Below are positions 11,684 through 22,714 of a stretch of 64,000 nucleotides of DNA, piece after piece. How positions within the stretch are numbered: the first letter of the stretch is position 1; each line of letters opens with the position of its first letter. Source of the stretch: Cephalopachus bancanus (taxonomy: Eukaryota > Chordata > Mammalia > Primates > Tarsiidae); contig JAPVLO010000056.1 in assembly GCA_027257055.1 (NCBI GenBank), positions 8,894,501 through 8,958,500 of the forward strand. Direction: 5' to 3'. The notes below the pieces were generated by a model, which was not told the DNA's origin, ran no database searches, and saw nothing but the letters and a program-made list of their open reading frames with translations. A program made the translations under genes and the position numbers.

Positions 11684-12345
11684 AAAATACCACTGGCATG
11701 CTTTGTATAGAATACGTGCTCAGGAAATGTTAACTACAGTACTTTGAATTGGATGGGTTGAGATGAATCAGTAGACATAATTTATGTAGATTTTTAAAAC
11801 TGAGAAACGTAAAAACGTCAAGAAATTCAGGAGCAACATGAAAAAAGTTGAAGCAACAAAAACAAAAAACACACACATCAAGGATCAGCATCTGCAACCA
11901 AAGAAAATTCTTAACCTATTTTGTCCATGCTCAAGCAAAGAGTCTGGAAGCGGTGCATCAAGACAGACAATTGTATGGCATATAAACCCAATTTAATAAA
12001 GACTGGGCTGGCATCCACTTACAAAGACCTCTAGAGGCCACTGAGGTTTCTCATGCTGTATTTAAAGAAACTGTCTGTAAAAGGTTGGGATGGGTCTCAC
12101 TAGGCTGGAAAGAATAAGTCCAGATGACTCTATTTAACAACCACTCATCATAAATCCCATTTTTTACTCGATGGGGAAACGACAGGAAGTCACTCACTCC
12201 TGGTTACGCTAATTCAAAGCAAAAACCCTTCAAGTTATGCTACCAGGCCAAAATCTGAATTTAAGGCCCTTTGGCATTTTTCATCCTTGCTTTAACACCA
12301 CGGAAGTGGAGCGTGGGGGGGACACCGTTAAGAACCCACATCGTA
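11684..12345. other. Unassigned non-coding interval
   Basis: No gene or repeat recognised. The 24 bases before the next Alu include a displaced candidate target-site sequence at 12322-12332. Confidence 0.5.
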
Positions 12346-12630
12346 GCCGGGCTCGGTGGCTCAGCCTGTAATCCCGCGCCTTTGGGAGGCTGAGGTGAGT
12401 GGATTGCCTGAGCCCGCGGGTTCGAGACCCGCCAGGGCAACTTGGCGAGACCTCATCTCCACAATAAATCAAAAATTAGCCGGGCGTGGTAGCGCGCGCC
12501 TGTAGTTCCGGCTACTCGGATGACTGAGGCGGAAGGATGGCGGCGCCCAGCGGGTCGAGGCTGCGGTGGCCGGGAGCGGCCGCTGCACTCCAGTCGGGGC
12601 TACGGAATGAGACTCCGACTCAAAAGAAAA
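12346..12630 (+). repeat. Alu dimer, plus strand (CpG-rich, near-consensus)
   Basis: One of the least decayed copies, with the full B-box stem and many CpGs. Its right-hand flank repeats ACACCGTTAAG, but the left copy at 12322-12332 is separated from the Alu by 13 extra bases. Confidence 0.95.
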
Positions 12631-13018
12631 TGACCCCAACACCGTTAAGGGAGCTCCTCCCAGCCTGGCCATTCTAGGCGCGACCTTTCCGCCGGGTCTC
12701 TGGCACAAGGCAGTGTGTGTCTCCTGGAGCGAAGCCAGAAGGTAAGATGAAAAGCCGCGTGCAGAGCATGACGCAAGGGAAACAATCATGACCTTCATAG
12801 CAAGAGCCAGAAAGAAATTCGAGGTCTTATTATGCACACTAGCTCCTAAGCCTGCGTGTTGGACTCAGCATAACTCCCTTAACATTTTATTCTTCAGGAT
12901 GTCTAGCCACAGAAGAGTGAGCTCGACCAGCAACTGGGCCTTGGGTGTACCTTTTCAAGCCACCCAGCCAGGGGACTGTATGGCATCGGACTAGGTTCTT
13001 GTCGTTAACATAAAGGGA
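12631..13018. other. Unassigned non-coding interval
   Basis: Left flank of the RPSA pseudogene. No repeat recognised. Confidence 0.5.
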
Positions 13019-14205
13019 AGCGTTTGCAATTCGGAGGCGGTGCCCTGCAGATGAAGGAAGGGGTTGTCTCCAACTTCCTTGCAGCTGGAACCCACTTAGG
13101 AGGTGCCCACCTTGACTTGCACTGCAAAAAAAGAAAAAAGTGCTGGCACAGACGGTGAATCAGACGAGGACCAGAAGAAGTTGTGCTGGCAGTGTGCCAC
13201 TGTCACCATAGAAAACCCAGCTGATGTCGATGTCATATCCTCCAGAAATGCCAGCCAGCAGGCTGTGCTGAAGTCGGCTGCTGCCTCTGGACCTTGAGAC
13301 CTTGGGGGTTCCAGCCGGGGAGCGCAGAGATGCATATACCCTTGACCTTGAAAGGTCCTCCTCTAGTGGGGATGGTCGTCCTCTCTGACCGAGGGCACAG
13401 CTTCGGGAGGGATGCACATGGCACCGTAAGGGAGGAAAGGGACACCCGGCTAGCCCACCAGATCAGCCGAATCCACCCTGGTGACCAGTGGGGTAACAGC
13501 TGTCACAGCCAGATGGCCCTCACATCCTGCTGCTGCCACTGGAGCCACTCATTGGGGTGCCTCTCTCTTGTTGCCTTCACTACTCAGATCCAGGCAGCCT
13601 CTGGCAGCCACGTCTTCTGAGAGTTACTGATTTCAGGGCTCACCGCCAACTCTTCACAGAGTATCTTGCGTTAACCTGATGACCGCTGCTTGGTGTCACA
13701 CAGACTTTCCCCTCCACGATGTGGTCATTACCATCCCATGCCATGACAAGGAGGCTCATTCAGTGGGTCTGACAGGGTAGATGCTGACCCAGGAAGTTAT
13801 GCACATGCGAGCAGCACCCATGGGAGGTTATGCCTGACGTCTGCTTCACGGAGATCTAAAAGACTGAGAAGGAAGAAGAGGCTATTGTCGAAAAGGCCTT
13901 AACAAGGAGGAAATTTGGAGTCAACAGACGGCCCCAGCTCCTGGGTTTATGGCTATTCAACCCGAGGCTGCAGACTGGTCTGAAGGTACACAGGCTCCCT
14001 CATACCTTCTTAGCAGCTCCATACGAAGACTGGAGTGTCCCCCTGCCACAGAAGCCTGTCCCCAGGCTGTCCTACAGCACCTGGAGCTCAGGCCATCCAA
14101 TGGGGAGGAGCAACCACTAAGTGGACTGAAGTTGTTCTTGCACAGAAAATGGAAATAAGGTTGATGGAAAATCAACATCGTTTTAACAAAGCATTGTTTT
14201 GTTAA
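13019..14205 (+). pseudogene. RPSA: RPSA (40S ribosomal protein SA) processed pseudogene
   Basis: RPSA is a component of the small ribosomal subunit and also known as the 37/67-kDa laminin receptor. This intronless copy follows the mRNA from near its start. The segment at 13050-13110 matches the region around residues 10-35 (FLAAGTHLGG readable). The segment at 13195-13292 reads TIENPADVDVISSRN, then a 236-bp foreign block intervenes, and the match resumes at 13529 with ACTGGAGCCACTC and TQIQAA. The C-terminal region at 13930-14010 gives TAPAPGF and IQPEAADWSEGTQAPS. The end corresponds to the acidic tail and 3' UTR near 14150-14205. Several frameshifts and stops (for example TAG near 13780 and TAA near 13857) break it. 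Absence of introns marks it as a retrocopy of cellular mRNA, and it has no visible promoter. No function is expected. Confidence 0.9.
13292..13527 (-). pseudogene. RN7SK: 7SK RNA retropseudogene, 3'-truncated, inside the RPSA pseudogene
   Basis: Read on the minus strand from 13527, the sequence starts GGATGTGAGGGCCATCTGGC and continues through the 7SK landmarks 'gattcggctgatctgg', 'gggtgtcccttt', 'catccctcccgaagctg', 'gaggacgaccatcccc' and 'gtcaagggtatatg'. It stops around nucleotide 240 of the roughly 331-nt RNA and has no A tail. A 15-bp direct repeat, GCTGCTGCCTCTGGA at 13277-13291 and GCTGCTGCCACTGGA at 13529-13543, flanks it. That repeat is RPSA coding sequence, so the copy landed in the pseudogene after the latter had formed. 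7SK is a Pol III RNA that holds P-TEFb inactive. This copy lacks the 3' stem-loop and Pol III terminator, and it has an indel-rich body. Confidence 0.9.
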
Positions 14206-14244
14206 AAACAAAGCAAAAACTCTGAGTGTAAGATATTCAACCCA

Positions 14245-14539
14245 GCCTGGTTCGGTGGCTCAGCCTGTAATCTTGCGCCTTGGGAGGCTGAGGTGAGTGG
14301 ATTACCTGAGCCCGCGGGTTCGAGACCCACCTGGGCAACTTGGTGAGACCTCGTCTCTACAATAAATCAAAAAATTAGCCGGGTGTGGTAGCGCGCGCCT
14401 GTAGTTCCAGCTACTTGGAAGGCTGAGGCGGAAGGATCGCCGGAGCCCAGCGCGTCGAGGCTGCGGTGCGGTGGCCAGGAGTGGCCACTGCACTCCAGTC
14501 TGGGGCGACAGAGTGAGACTCCAACTCAAAAAAAAAAAA
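14245..14539 (+). repeat. Alu dimer, plus strand
   Basis: Near-consensus copy with a 5-bp duplication in the right arm (GCGGTGCGGTGG). Perfect 15-bp target-site duplication AAGATATTCAACCCA. Confidence 0.95.
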
Positions 14540-14582
14540 GATATTCAACCCAAGATTCCATTAAGTTCAACTAATCTTTTTT

Positions 14583-14650
14583 TAAAAGCAGGGTTTATTG
14601 TGAGGACAGAGAAGCTCCCATGGTGGGAGGGAACCCAAAGGAGTTGACTA
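14583..14650 (-). repeat. Short dispersed retroposon, copy 1 (AATAAA-type RNA 3' end)
   Basis: On the minus strand it reads CCTTTGGGTTCCCTCCC, GGGAGCTTCTCTGTCC, then CAATAAACCCTGCTTT and an A tail. It is about 85% alike to the segment at 23297-23357. A decayed CAACTAA[TC/CA]TTTTT duplication may flank it. Origin unknown; the polyadenylation-signal layout resembles an RNA 3' end such as an LTR R region. Confidence 0.6.
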
Positions 14651-14660
14651 CAACTAACAT

Positions 14661-14951
14661 TTTTTTTTTTTCTTTTTGAGTTGGAGTCTCCCTCTGTCGC
14701 CCAGACTGGAGTGCAGTGGCCGCTCCCGGCCACTGCAGCCTCGACCTGCTGGACTCCGGCGATCCTTCCGCCTCAGCCTTCCGAGTAGCCGGAATTACAG
14801 GCATGCGCTACCATGCCCAGCTGATTTTTTTATTTATTGTAGAGATGAGGTCTTGCTGCCCAGGTGGGTCTCGAACCCGCGGGCTCAGGCAATCCACTCA
14901 CCTCAGCCTCCCAAAGGCGCGGGATTACAGGCTGAGCCACCGAGCCCGGCC
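14661..14951 (-). repeat. Alu dimer, minus strand (5-bp-deletion subfamily)
   Basis: Lacks ACTTG in the left arm and has the linked changes AATCAGC and TAATTCCGGCTAC (read on the minus strand). Target-site duplication CAACTAACATTTTT. Confidence 0.95.
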
Positions 14952-15103
14952 AACTAACATTTTTTTAGTCCCTACTACATGATGACAATGACAAAGGCTG
15001 CAGGCACAAGGATGAATACAACAACACACTGAACAAATATTGGGGCGTTCCGTAACAATGTTCTATGGAGAACAAATATTTTTAAAATCAATGCCAGCTG
15101 ATT

Positions 15104-15397
<294 letters not shown>

Positions 15398-15705
15398 TGA
15401 ATAAATAAAATAAAATTATTTTTATTATTTTTAAACAAACTAACATCAAAACACCAAACAGGAAAACAGACATTCTCATATATTATTCTGAGTGGGCAAT
15501 TTGGCAATAACTACCAAAAATCAAAAGACACATTCATTTTTACCCAATTTCATTTTGAGAAATGTATCCTACAGAAAAATTACACCAGTATACAAAGATG
15601 TTATTTATAGGATGGTCACAGAAGCATTGACTGTAACAGCAAAGCACTGTCCATTGACATGGAAGTTACTAAATTACAATACATCCATTGAGAAGAATAT
15701 TGCAT
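15398..15705. other. Unassigned AT-rich interval
   Basis: A/T-rich simple stretch after the Alu tail, then DNA with an L1-like flavour ('gtatacaaagatgtt..actgtaacagcaaag..aattacaatacatcca'), possibly a decayed L1 3' fragment broken by the next Alu. Confidence 0.45.
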
Positions 15706-15991
15706 CTTTTTTTTTTTTGAGTTGGAGTCTCACTCTGTCGCCCAGACTGGAGTGCAGTGGCCGCTCCCGGCCACCGCAGCCTCGACCTGCTGGCTCTGGC
15801 GATCCTTCCTCCGCAGCCTTCCAAGTAGCTGGAACTACAGGCGTGCACTACCACACCCGGCTAGTTTTCTGATTTATTGTAGAGATGAGGTCTCGCCTGC
15901 CCAGGCGGGTCTCAAACCCACGGGCTCAGGCAATCCACTCACCTCAGCCTCCCAAAGGCGCGGGATTACAGGCTGAGCCACCCAGCCCGGC
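15706..15991 (-). repeat. Alu dimer, minus strand
   Basis: Complete dimer with a 4-bp-shorter left-arm variant (CCTGGGCAGGCGAGACC on the minus strand). Imperfect target-site duplication TTGCATC / TTGCACC. Confidence 0.93.
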
Positions 15992-16125
15992 TTGCACCAT
16001 TATTTTAATGAGGTAGCACTATATGATCTGTAGGATATGAAGTCTACAATAATTTATTGAGAAAAAATAAAATAGGTAAATATGGCTCTGCTTGTATAAA
16101 TACATAATAACATCTGGAAGAAAAC

Positions 16126-16406
16126 TTTTTTTTTTTGAGTTGGAGTCTCACTCTGTCACCCAGACTGGAGTGCAGTGGCCGCTCCTGGCCACCGCAGCCT
16201 CGACCTACTGGGCTCCGGCGATCCTTCCACCTCAGCCTTCCAAGTAGCCAGAACTACAGGCGCGCACTACCACACCCGGCTAATTTTTGATTTATTGTAG
16301 AGACGAGGTCTTACCAAGTTACCCAGGCGGGTCTCGAACCCGCGTGCTCAGGCAATCCACTCGCCTTGGCCTCCCAAAGTGCTGGGATTACAGGCTGAGC
16401 CCAGCC
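16126..16406 (-). repeat. Alu dimer, minus strand, 5' end slightly shortened
   Basis: The first bases of the left arm are partly deleted (GGCTGAGCCCAGCC instead of GGCTGAGCCACCGAGCCC). Target-site duplication TGGAAGAAAACTTTT / TGGAAGAATACTTTT. Confidence 0.93.
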
Positions 16407-17300
16407 TGGAAGAATACTTTTAAAAAATGTTTTGCACTGTCTATCACTGGGAGGAAGTATCAGAGAGTTAGGAGTGGCAGGAAGATACTTTTCGCTTGCT
16501 ATCTTTTCATTTATTTACATGAGTACATATTACTTTTATTATGTTAAAAAATTAGTCTAAAAAACCCTATTTTTTTGACTGTCTCATTAACATGACACAA
16601 TTCGAATTACTGACTCTCAAAGAACAAAAATATTTTGTTTCTATATGCTTATATGCTGAAGAAGTTTATTTAATTACATAAAACATAGGAAAATGGGCTT
16701 TCATCATGAGACTCTACAATTTCCAAAATGTTTGTAAACCTTCTTCTCAAGAAGCAATATAATGTTTTCGCACTAATCTAGCAAATTATATGGGCTACTA
16801 AATCAACTTGGTTCATTTATTTACTTTGTTTATCAGTCAGGCCAGCCCATCATAAGATTTTACCACTATAAATTGGCCCCTGGACTAACTCATGCAGGCA
16901 AGCAACAACTCCGTCAAACCCAATAATTAATCGGGCAGTCCTTCTCCATATGTTGTGATGACTATTCATTAAAGCAATGCATATGGCTTGTACCTACATG
17001 TGCTAGATTTTTGCTTTTGCTCATGGTTCAACAAATTTATGAACTTTAGATCCAGTGGAACAAAGAAAAATTAGTACAGACGATATAATTAGGCTGACAG
17101 TTTAAAATTAGAAGAGAAAAGCTAAAATTGAGAAGAGATGCTGCCATTAACTGTAGAAGTCATGACACAAACACATAGTAAACATCTGTTGATTGCCTCT
17201 TGTGTACAAGAGTCTAGAAACATAGAGAGATACATATGACATTGCCCATGACCAAAGCCTTACTTTTTGTGTGAGGAGATACCATGTGCATTAAAAAGTG
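16407..17300. other. Unassigned non-coding interval
   Basis: AT-rich DNA with no recognised gene. The first bases continue the L1-like flank of the preceding Alu. Confidence 0.5.
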
Positions 17301-18500
17301 TGAGGTCTGGCTATTAAGTTCACTAACTTGCCATCATGTGCCTATATTGGCAGCACTGTACAAATATCTTGTAAGGTTTCCTAACCTTGGTGTATCAATA
17401 TCTCACAGCTGTGTTCATGTCCACGGGTGGCGGTGTCTTGCTGACTAGTGTTCATTATCGTTGTTGTATGTTTTTGCATGCTGTCACAAGAATGTGGAGC
17501 TTGAATTAGAGCAACAAACAAACATTAAATTTCTTGTTAAACTTGGCAAAAGTGGACGTGAAATCAGGGACATGTTAGTCCAAGTTTATGAGGATAATTC
17601 TGTGAAGAAAATGGCAGTGTACAAATGGATTAAATGTTTTTCTGAGGAGAGAGAAAGCATCACTGATGAAGGGAGGTCAGGATGGCCAGTAACAAGCAAA
17701 AACATCATCTATTGACTGTGAGAAGCATAGCAGACAAGATAAACATCAATAGAGAAACAGTTAGGAAAATCTTAACTGAAAATCTTGACATGAGAAATTT
17801 GTGTGCAAAAATGGTCCTGAAAAGCCAGGCTCAGTGGCTCAGCCTGTAATCCTGTGCTTTGAGAGACTGAGGTGAGTGGTTTGCTGAGCCTGCGAGTTCA
17901 AGACCCGCCCGGGCAACTTAGCAAGACTTCATCTCTACAATAAATCAAAAATTAGCCAGGCATGGTAGCGCGCACCTGTAGTTCCAGCTACTTGGAAGGC
18001 TGAGGCGTAAGGATCACCGGAGCCCAGCAGGTCGAAGCTGCGGTGGCCGGGAGCGGCTACTGCACTCCAGTCTGGGCGACAGAGTGAGACTCCAACTAAA
18101 AAATAAAGTAAAAAATAAAAAATAAATGGTCCTGAAAGAGCTCTTGCCTCATGACCATGCGCCAGCTCACACAGCACTGTCGGTGAGGGAGTTTTTAGCC
18201 AGTAAACAAATAACTATGCTAGGACATTTACCTACTCACCTGATCTAGCCCCCAGTGACTTTTTTCTTTACCTGAAGATAAAGGAAATATTGAAAGGAAG
18301 ACATTTTATGACATTCAGGACATCAAGGGTAATACAACCACAGCTCTGATGGCTATTCCAGAAAAAGAATTCCAAAATTGCTTTGAACGGTGGATTAGGC
18401 ACTGGCATTGGTGCGTAGCTTCCCAAGGGGAGTCCTTCGAAGGTGACCATAGGGATATTCAGCAACAAGGTATGTAGTACTTTTTCTAGGAAAAAGTGAG
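17301..18500 (+). mobile_element. Mariner (HSMAR2-like) transposon remnant with internal deletion
   Basis: The left terminal repeat starts TGAGGTCTGGCTATTAAGTT, a mariner-type TIR. An open stretch at 17461-17715 encodes the N-terminal helix-turn-helix region of the transposase (NIKFLVKLGKSGREIRDML, then ESITDEGRSGWP). After an Alu, the right part resumes with HDHAPAHT, corresponding to the second catalytic aspartate region (HDNAPAH in the family), and the C-terminal 'F.GDH' end. The region with the first catalytic Asp is missing: about 270 codons between KMV(P)K and HDHAPAHT are collapsed to a handful. Stops and frameshifts abound, and the right TIR is poorly recognisable. It cannot make an active transposase. 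Confidence 0.85.
17824..18125 (+). repeat. Alu dimer inside the mariner remnant
   Basis: Perfect 12-bp target-site duplication ATGGTCCTGAAA at 17812-17823 and 18126-18137, both within transposase sequence, so the Alu is younger than the mariner. Confidence 0.97.
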
Positions 18501-18789
18501 TGCCATGTGTTTCTGATCATTCAGATTCCCATTCAAGATGTACAAAGCATTCTACGAGTCATGAGTGAGCAAAGCACATCATACTGTATATATCATATAT
18601 ACTATATAGAACTTAAACGTGCCATTGGCTAAAATAAGATGTGAAGATTATCACATTGAACTGACAATGCTTTAGTAACTTAGGTATGCAGAATATAATT
18701 CCATATGATTTTTTGAACAACATGCATTAGAAGCCAAAACACGGATTCAGAGGAGACCCTTGCATTGTCATTGTGAGTGGCATAAGACA

Positions 18790-19055
18790 TAATAATAATA
18801 GCTAAGATTTACATTAAATTCAACTATTCTAAGTTATACGTGTAAATATATGATGTGCATTTATATAATAAATGAATATATATATTTATTTAATCCTCAC
18901 AAACATTCTGTGATGCAGGAAGAATTATTACTCCTACTTGACAGATGAGAAATCTGAGGCATGCAAAATTAGGCAATTTGCTTAAGGTCAGGGCCAAACT
19001 TCAAAACTAGGTAATCTGACTCCAGAGTCCAGGCCAAGACTACTACAGTGGGTAT
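18790..19055 (+). repeat. MIR SINE
   Basis: Nearly full MIR: 'aatagctaagatttacatt', 'tttaatcctcacaaacattctgtgatg', 'ttgacagatgagaaatctgaggca', 'aatttgcttaaggtcagg' and 'gactccagagtccaggc'. Confidence 0.88.
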
Positions 19056-20882
19056 ATGATTTGTATTCTCTAAGTTACCACATTGTTCCTATCTTTGGGG
19101 AGAAAATAATGGGGCAAAGAATAGGAAAGACATGATGTCTTCCCCCATTCTGGAATTCTGTACTCTGCAGCTTCAAGCTGTGCCTTGACATAATAGATGA
19201 CTAATAAATACCTGCCCTATAAATTGCCTAAGAAAATAGTATTCGTGACCCATATTCCCATTTGTCTTGGCAACCCCTGACCACATTATTTTTTCCTAGA
19301 ATTCTAGTAGAAAATGCTGCTCTCTTCCCAGAGTTCCACACAAGAAGTGTGTTTGAAGAAGGGCGTATACAACAGAGTAGAGCACTGGGCTGGAATCAGC
19401 CCTGGCATGATTTAGTTACATAACCTTGAACTCGTCCGTTGACTCTTTCTGGAAATGAACATCCATGTACATCAAATCGAAGGGTTGAAGGAGACGAGCG
19501 ATTTTTAGACTAAGAGAGGAAGGAAGGGGAAACGTATGAACGGGGCAAACTTGGACTTCAAGGAGAAGCACTCCCCTGACATGTGATTTGCCTGTTACGC
19601 ACGTGAGATTTTGTTTGCATAAAGGAACTCAAGACTTTACCAAGTTTGAAGACCATTTGTCTTGATCGAATTCTTAAATATTGTCTCATTCCAAATATCC
19701 TATCCCTCTTGACGGCACAAGTAGACTCCAATACACGTGTCCATTCAACGTTCTGAGCTGTTCAAAAGACATTTAGACTGAAATCTTAGGATTCTTTCCA
19801 TCATTACAATTCTGGATCTGTCCTTTCAAAAAAAGAAATTGATTTTTTTTTCCCTGCACTCACATTTATCAGTTCATTTTTTTGGAGGCTCTCCCTGCCA
19901 CATCCTTAAATAAGTAACTAGGATAACTGTGGTAATTGCCTGACCTGAAAAGTGTATAGAACTTCAAGGTTAATGCTCCTGGCACAAGATTTTCGCTACA
20001 AACAGCAGAATTCCTCTAACCCTTTGCTGAAGCATCCGTTCAATAGCAAGAGAAAATCATGCCATGTATTGAATTACTCAGAAGAGAATTATCAGAGTCC
20101 CTGATGGCCTACCTATGGCTAAATTGTACTCCAAAAAGAACTGCCCTAAAGAACTTCAAGAAAGACCCTCAACAGAGATATAGTAGAAAAGTTTAATATT
20201 TAACAAAACAAAAGCCTATATATTCAAGAATCGGTGCAGTCCTATCCTGAATATTGTAGTAATTCCTTATGTTTCATTTTATAATCCTGCACTTCCCTCC
20301 ACATGAATGAAAAGAATTGTTGCTATTAAGCCTATCCATTCTCTGAAATTTCTTTAATCAGTTTTCATTAAGGACTGTCAAACACATACATCATTTAGGG
20401 ACTTTTAAATCTAAATTTTATTGAAGATATATTGCATATGGTTTAATATTTCAGTTCAGCAATGGCCATCAGCAATAAGCATTACTCCAAGAGTGGGATT
20501 AATTAAATATTCTAGCAAACACAGTGATCCAAATAGCAAAGAAAAATCCTGGGCACTGAGCCCAGATTTCCCACCCTCTCTTCTGGTGTGGCTCATTTCT
20601 CTCTCTCAGACAAACTAGACAACCAGCAAATCTTTCATCATTTTTGGTGAATGTGTAGATGTGCAATAAATGATCAGACTCCTCCATCAGGCTTTCTATT
20701 AAATTTTTTAGGCAGAAAAAAAAATCACAAAATCAAAATACCCTATAGAAGGGTGTTTTTTTAAACCAAAGAAAAGAAAATAGTTTTCAGAAATGAAAGC
20801 AACTCCCCATGGTAATCAGCAGTTCTCTAACTTGAATTTACCTCCAGTGACAAGCTGGTAGACGCTCCTATCAATACGAACA
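19056..20882. other. Unassigned non-coding interval
   Basis: 1.8 kb without Alu, L1 or recognisable gene. Short open frames only. Confidence 0.5.
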
Positions 20883-21038
20883 TGTCTTTGATATGTCATG
20901 GAGTTTTAAAGTATTTCAACTGTGTATATTATAACAAATATAAATCTCAGCTCCACAGAAACCAAGAGATTCAGAGCAAACTCATGGACTTGGTCCCACA
21001 GAGGTTTTGGACTCATGGGCTAAGATTGATACTCCGAG
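20883..21038 (+). repeat. Source segment of a local templated duplication
   Basis: 156 bp of otherwise single-copy DNA just left of an L1, repeated at 21670-21825 inside that L1 with only about 7 differences. Confidence 0.93.
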
Positions 21039-21334
21039 CCAGGCTCGGTGGCTCAGCCTGTAATCGCGCGCCTTTGGGAGGCTGAGGTGAGTGGATTGCC
21101 TGAGCCCGCGGGTTCGAGACCCACCTGGGCAACTTGGCAAGACCTCATCTCTACAATAAATCAAAAATTAGCCAGGCATGGTAGCGCGCGCCTGTAGTTC
21201 CAGTTACTTGGAAGGTTGCGGCGGAAGGATCGCCGGAGCCCAGCAGGGCGAGGCTGCGGTGGCCAGGAGCGGCCACTGCACTCAAGTCTGGGCGACAGAG
21301 TGAGACTCCAACTCAAAAAAAAAAAAAAAAAAAA
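21039..21334 (+). repeat. Alu dimer, plus strand
   Basis: Inserted at the boundary between the source segment and the L1. Target-site duplication AAGATTGATACTCC[G/A]AG on both sides. Confidence 0.95.
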
Positions 21335-21540
21335 AGATTGATACTCCAAGATTTCTCAAAGAAATAAAAGTAGATCTACCATTTTGACCCAGAAATAATC
21401 CCACTAGTTGGTATCTACTCAAAGGAACAGAGGTTATTATACAAAAAAGACCCCTGCACCATGTTCATTACAGCAGAATTCACAATTGCAAAGATGTGGA
21501 ATCAACCTAAATGCCCATCAGCTGATCACTGGATAATGGA

Positions 21541-21547
<7 letters not shown>

Positions 21548-21577
<30 letters not shown>
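21548..21577. repeat. (CA)n microsatellite
   Basis: About 15 CA units within the L1. Confidence 0.97.
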
Positions 21578-21669
21578 CAGAGAATACTATTCAGCCGTGA
21601 AAAGGAATGAAATAATGTTTTTTGTGGCAACTTGGATGGAATTGGAGAACATCATCCAAAGTGAACCAA

Positions 21670-21825
21670 TGCCTTTGATATGTCATGGAGTTTTAAAGTA
21701 TTTCAACTGTGTATATTATAACAAATATAAATCTCATCTCCACAGAAACCAAGAAATTCAGAGCAAATTCGTGGATTTGGTCCCACAGAGGTTTTGGACT
21801 CATGGGTTAAGATTGATACTCCAAG
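21670..21825 (+). repeat. Inserted copy of 20883-21038
   Basis: Copy of the L1's upstream flank placed in the L1 body. The L1 sequence AAGTGAACCAATGC occurs on both sides (21659-21672 and 21823-21836). Confidence 0.93.
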
Positions 21826-22334
21826 TGAACCAATGCAGGAATAGAAAACCAAACACTGCATGTCCTCGCTTGTAAGTGGCAGCTAAACGGAGGATCTGCC
21901 AAGGCATAGAGAACGGTATCATGGACACGAGGGACTTAGAAGGCGGAGGGTTGGAAAGCTGGAAGGGATGAAAATCACCTACCACAATGTGCACTCATGG
22001 GGGTGATGGGTACACTTAAGCCCAGACTTCTCCACTGTGCAGTGTGCTCATGTTACCAACAATCATTTGTTCCCCACTAAAGCTATTGATGTTTTAAAAA
22101 AATAAGGCTAATACTCCAACCTTGAATCTGAGCTTTAGATCTGAACTCCTTGTTTTTTGTGAACTTAATTAAGGCACTAATCTATTATACTAACGGGCGC
22201 AGTGCTCTTAGTAGAATATTTACTTGCCTATCAAACATTCATAGCTCCTCTTCACTCCCTCTCTCAGTTAACAGCATTAGCTAGTTGGAGACACGCAGAT
22301 AGATCTATCCAAATCCAAAATGACCTGGCAACAA

Positions 22335-22455
22335 AGTGCTATGGCTCATGCCTATAATCTCAGCACCCTATGAGGCCGAGGCAGGAGGATTGCTTGAGCC
22401 AGGAGTTCAAGATTGACCTGAGTGACACAGCAAGACCAGATCTCCAAAAATTAAG
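22335..22455 (+). repeat. Free left Alu monomer (FLAM-like)
   Basis: A single left-arm monomer ending at AAGACCAGATCTCC plus A-rich tail, with an 18-bp target-site duplication AAAATGACCTGG[C/T]AACAA. The duplication shows that it is a complete insertion and not a piece of a dimer. Confidence 0.9.
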
Positions 22456-22714
22456 AAAATGACCTGGTAACAACTATTTCTTGTCATCATCAAGTCTGCC
22501 TTTTGGGAATACCATGTGTCTTAAACCTCCTAGCCAAGCACTCTCTCATTTCAATGGGAAGGCAAGTTCATCAAGTAAAATCTTGGAAGCTAGAGCATCT
22601 GACAAAAAGAACAGTAAAGGGAAAGCACAGCACTGCATCTCTATAGTCTAAAGAGTTTTCAAAGCGTGATCAAGTGCATTGCACAAGTGTATCTTTGTGA
22701 TAAATTTGTAAGGT

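Larger units (their letters stand above)
21351..22100 (+). mobile_element. L1 3' end with an internal inserted segment
   Basis: Primate-type L1 from late ORF2 ('gacccagaaataatcccactagttgg', 'tccagagaatactattcagccgtgaaaagg', 'gaacatcatccaaagtgaacc') to the 3' UTR ('atgggtacacttaagcccagac', 'aatcatttgttccccactaaagc'). It is 5'-truncated at 21351. A (CA)15 run at 21548-21577 replaces a short stretch, and 156 bp of flanking DNA sits at 21670-21825. Confidence 0.9.
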
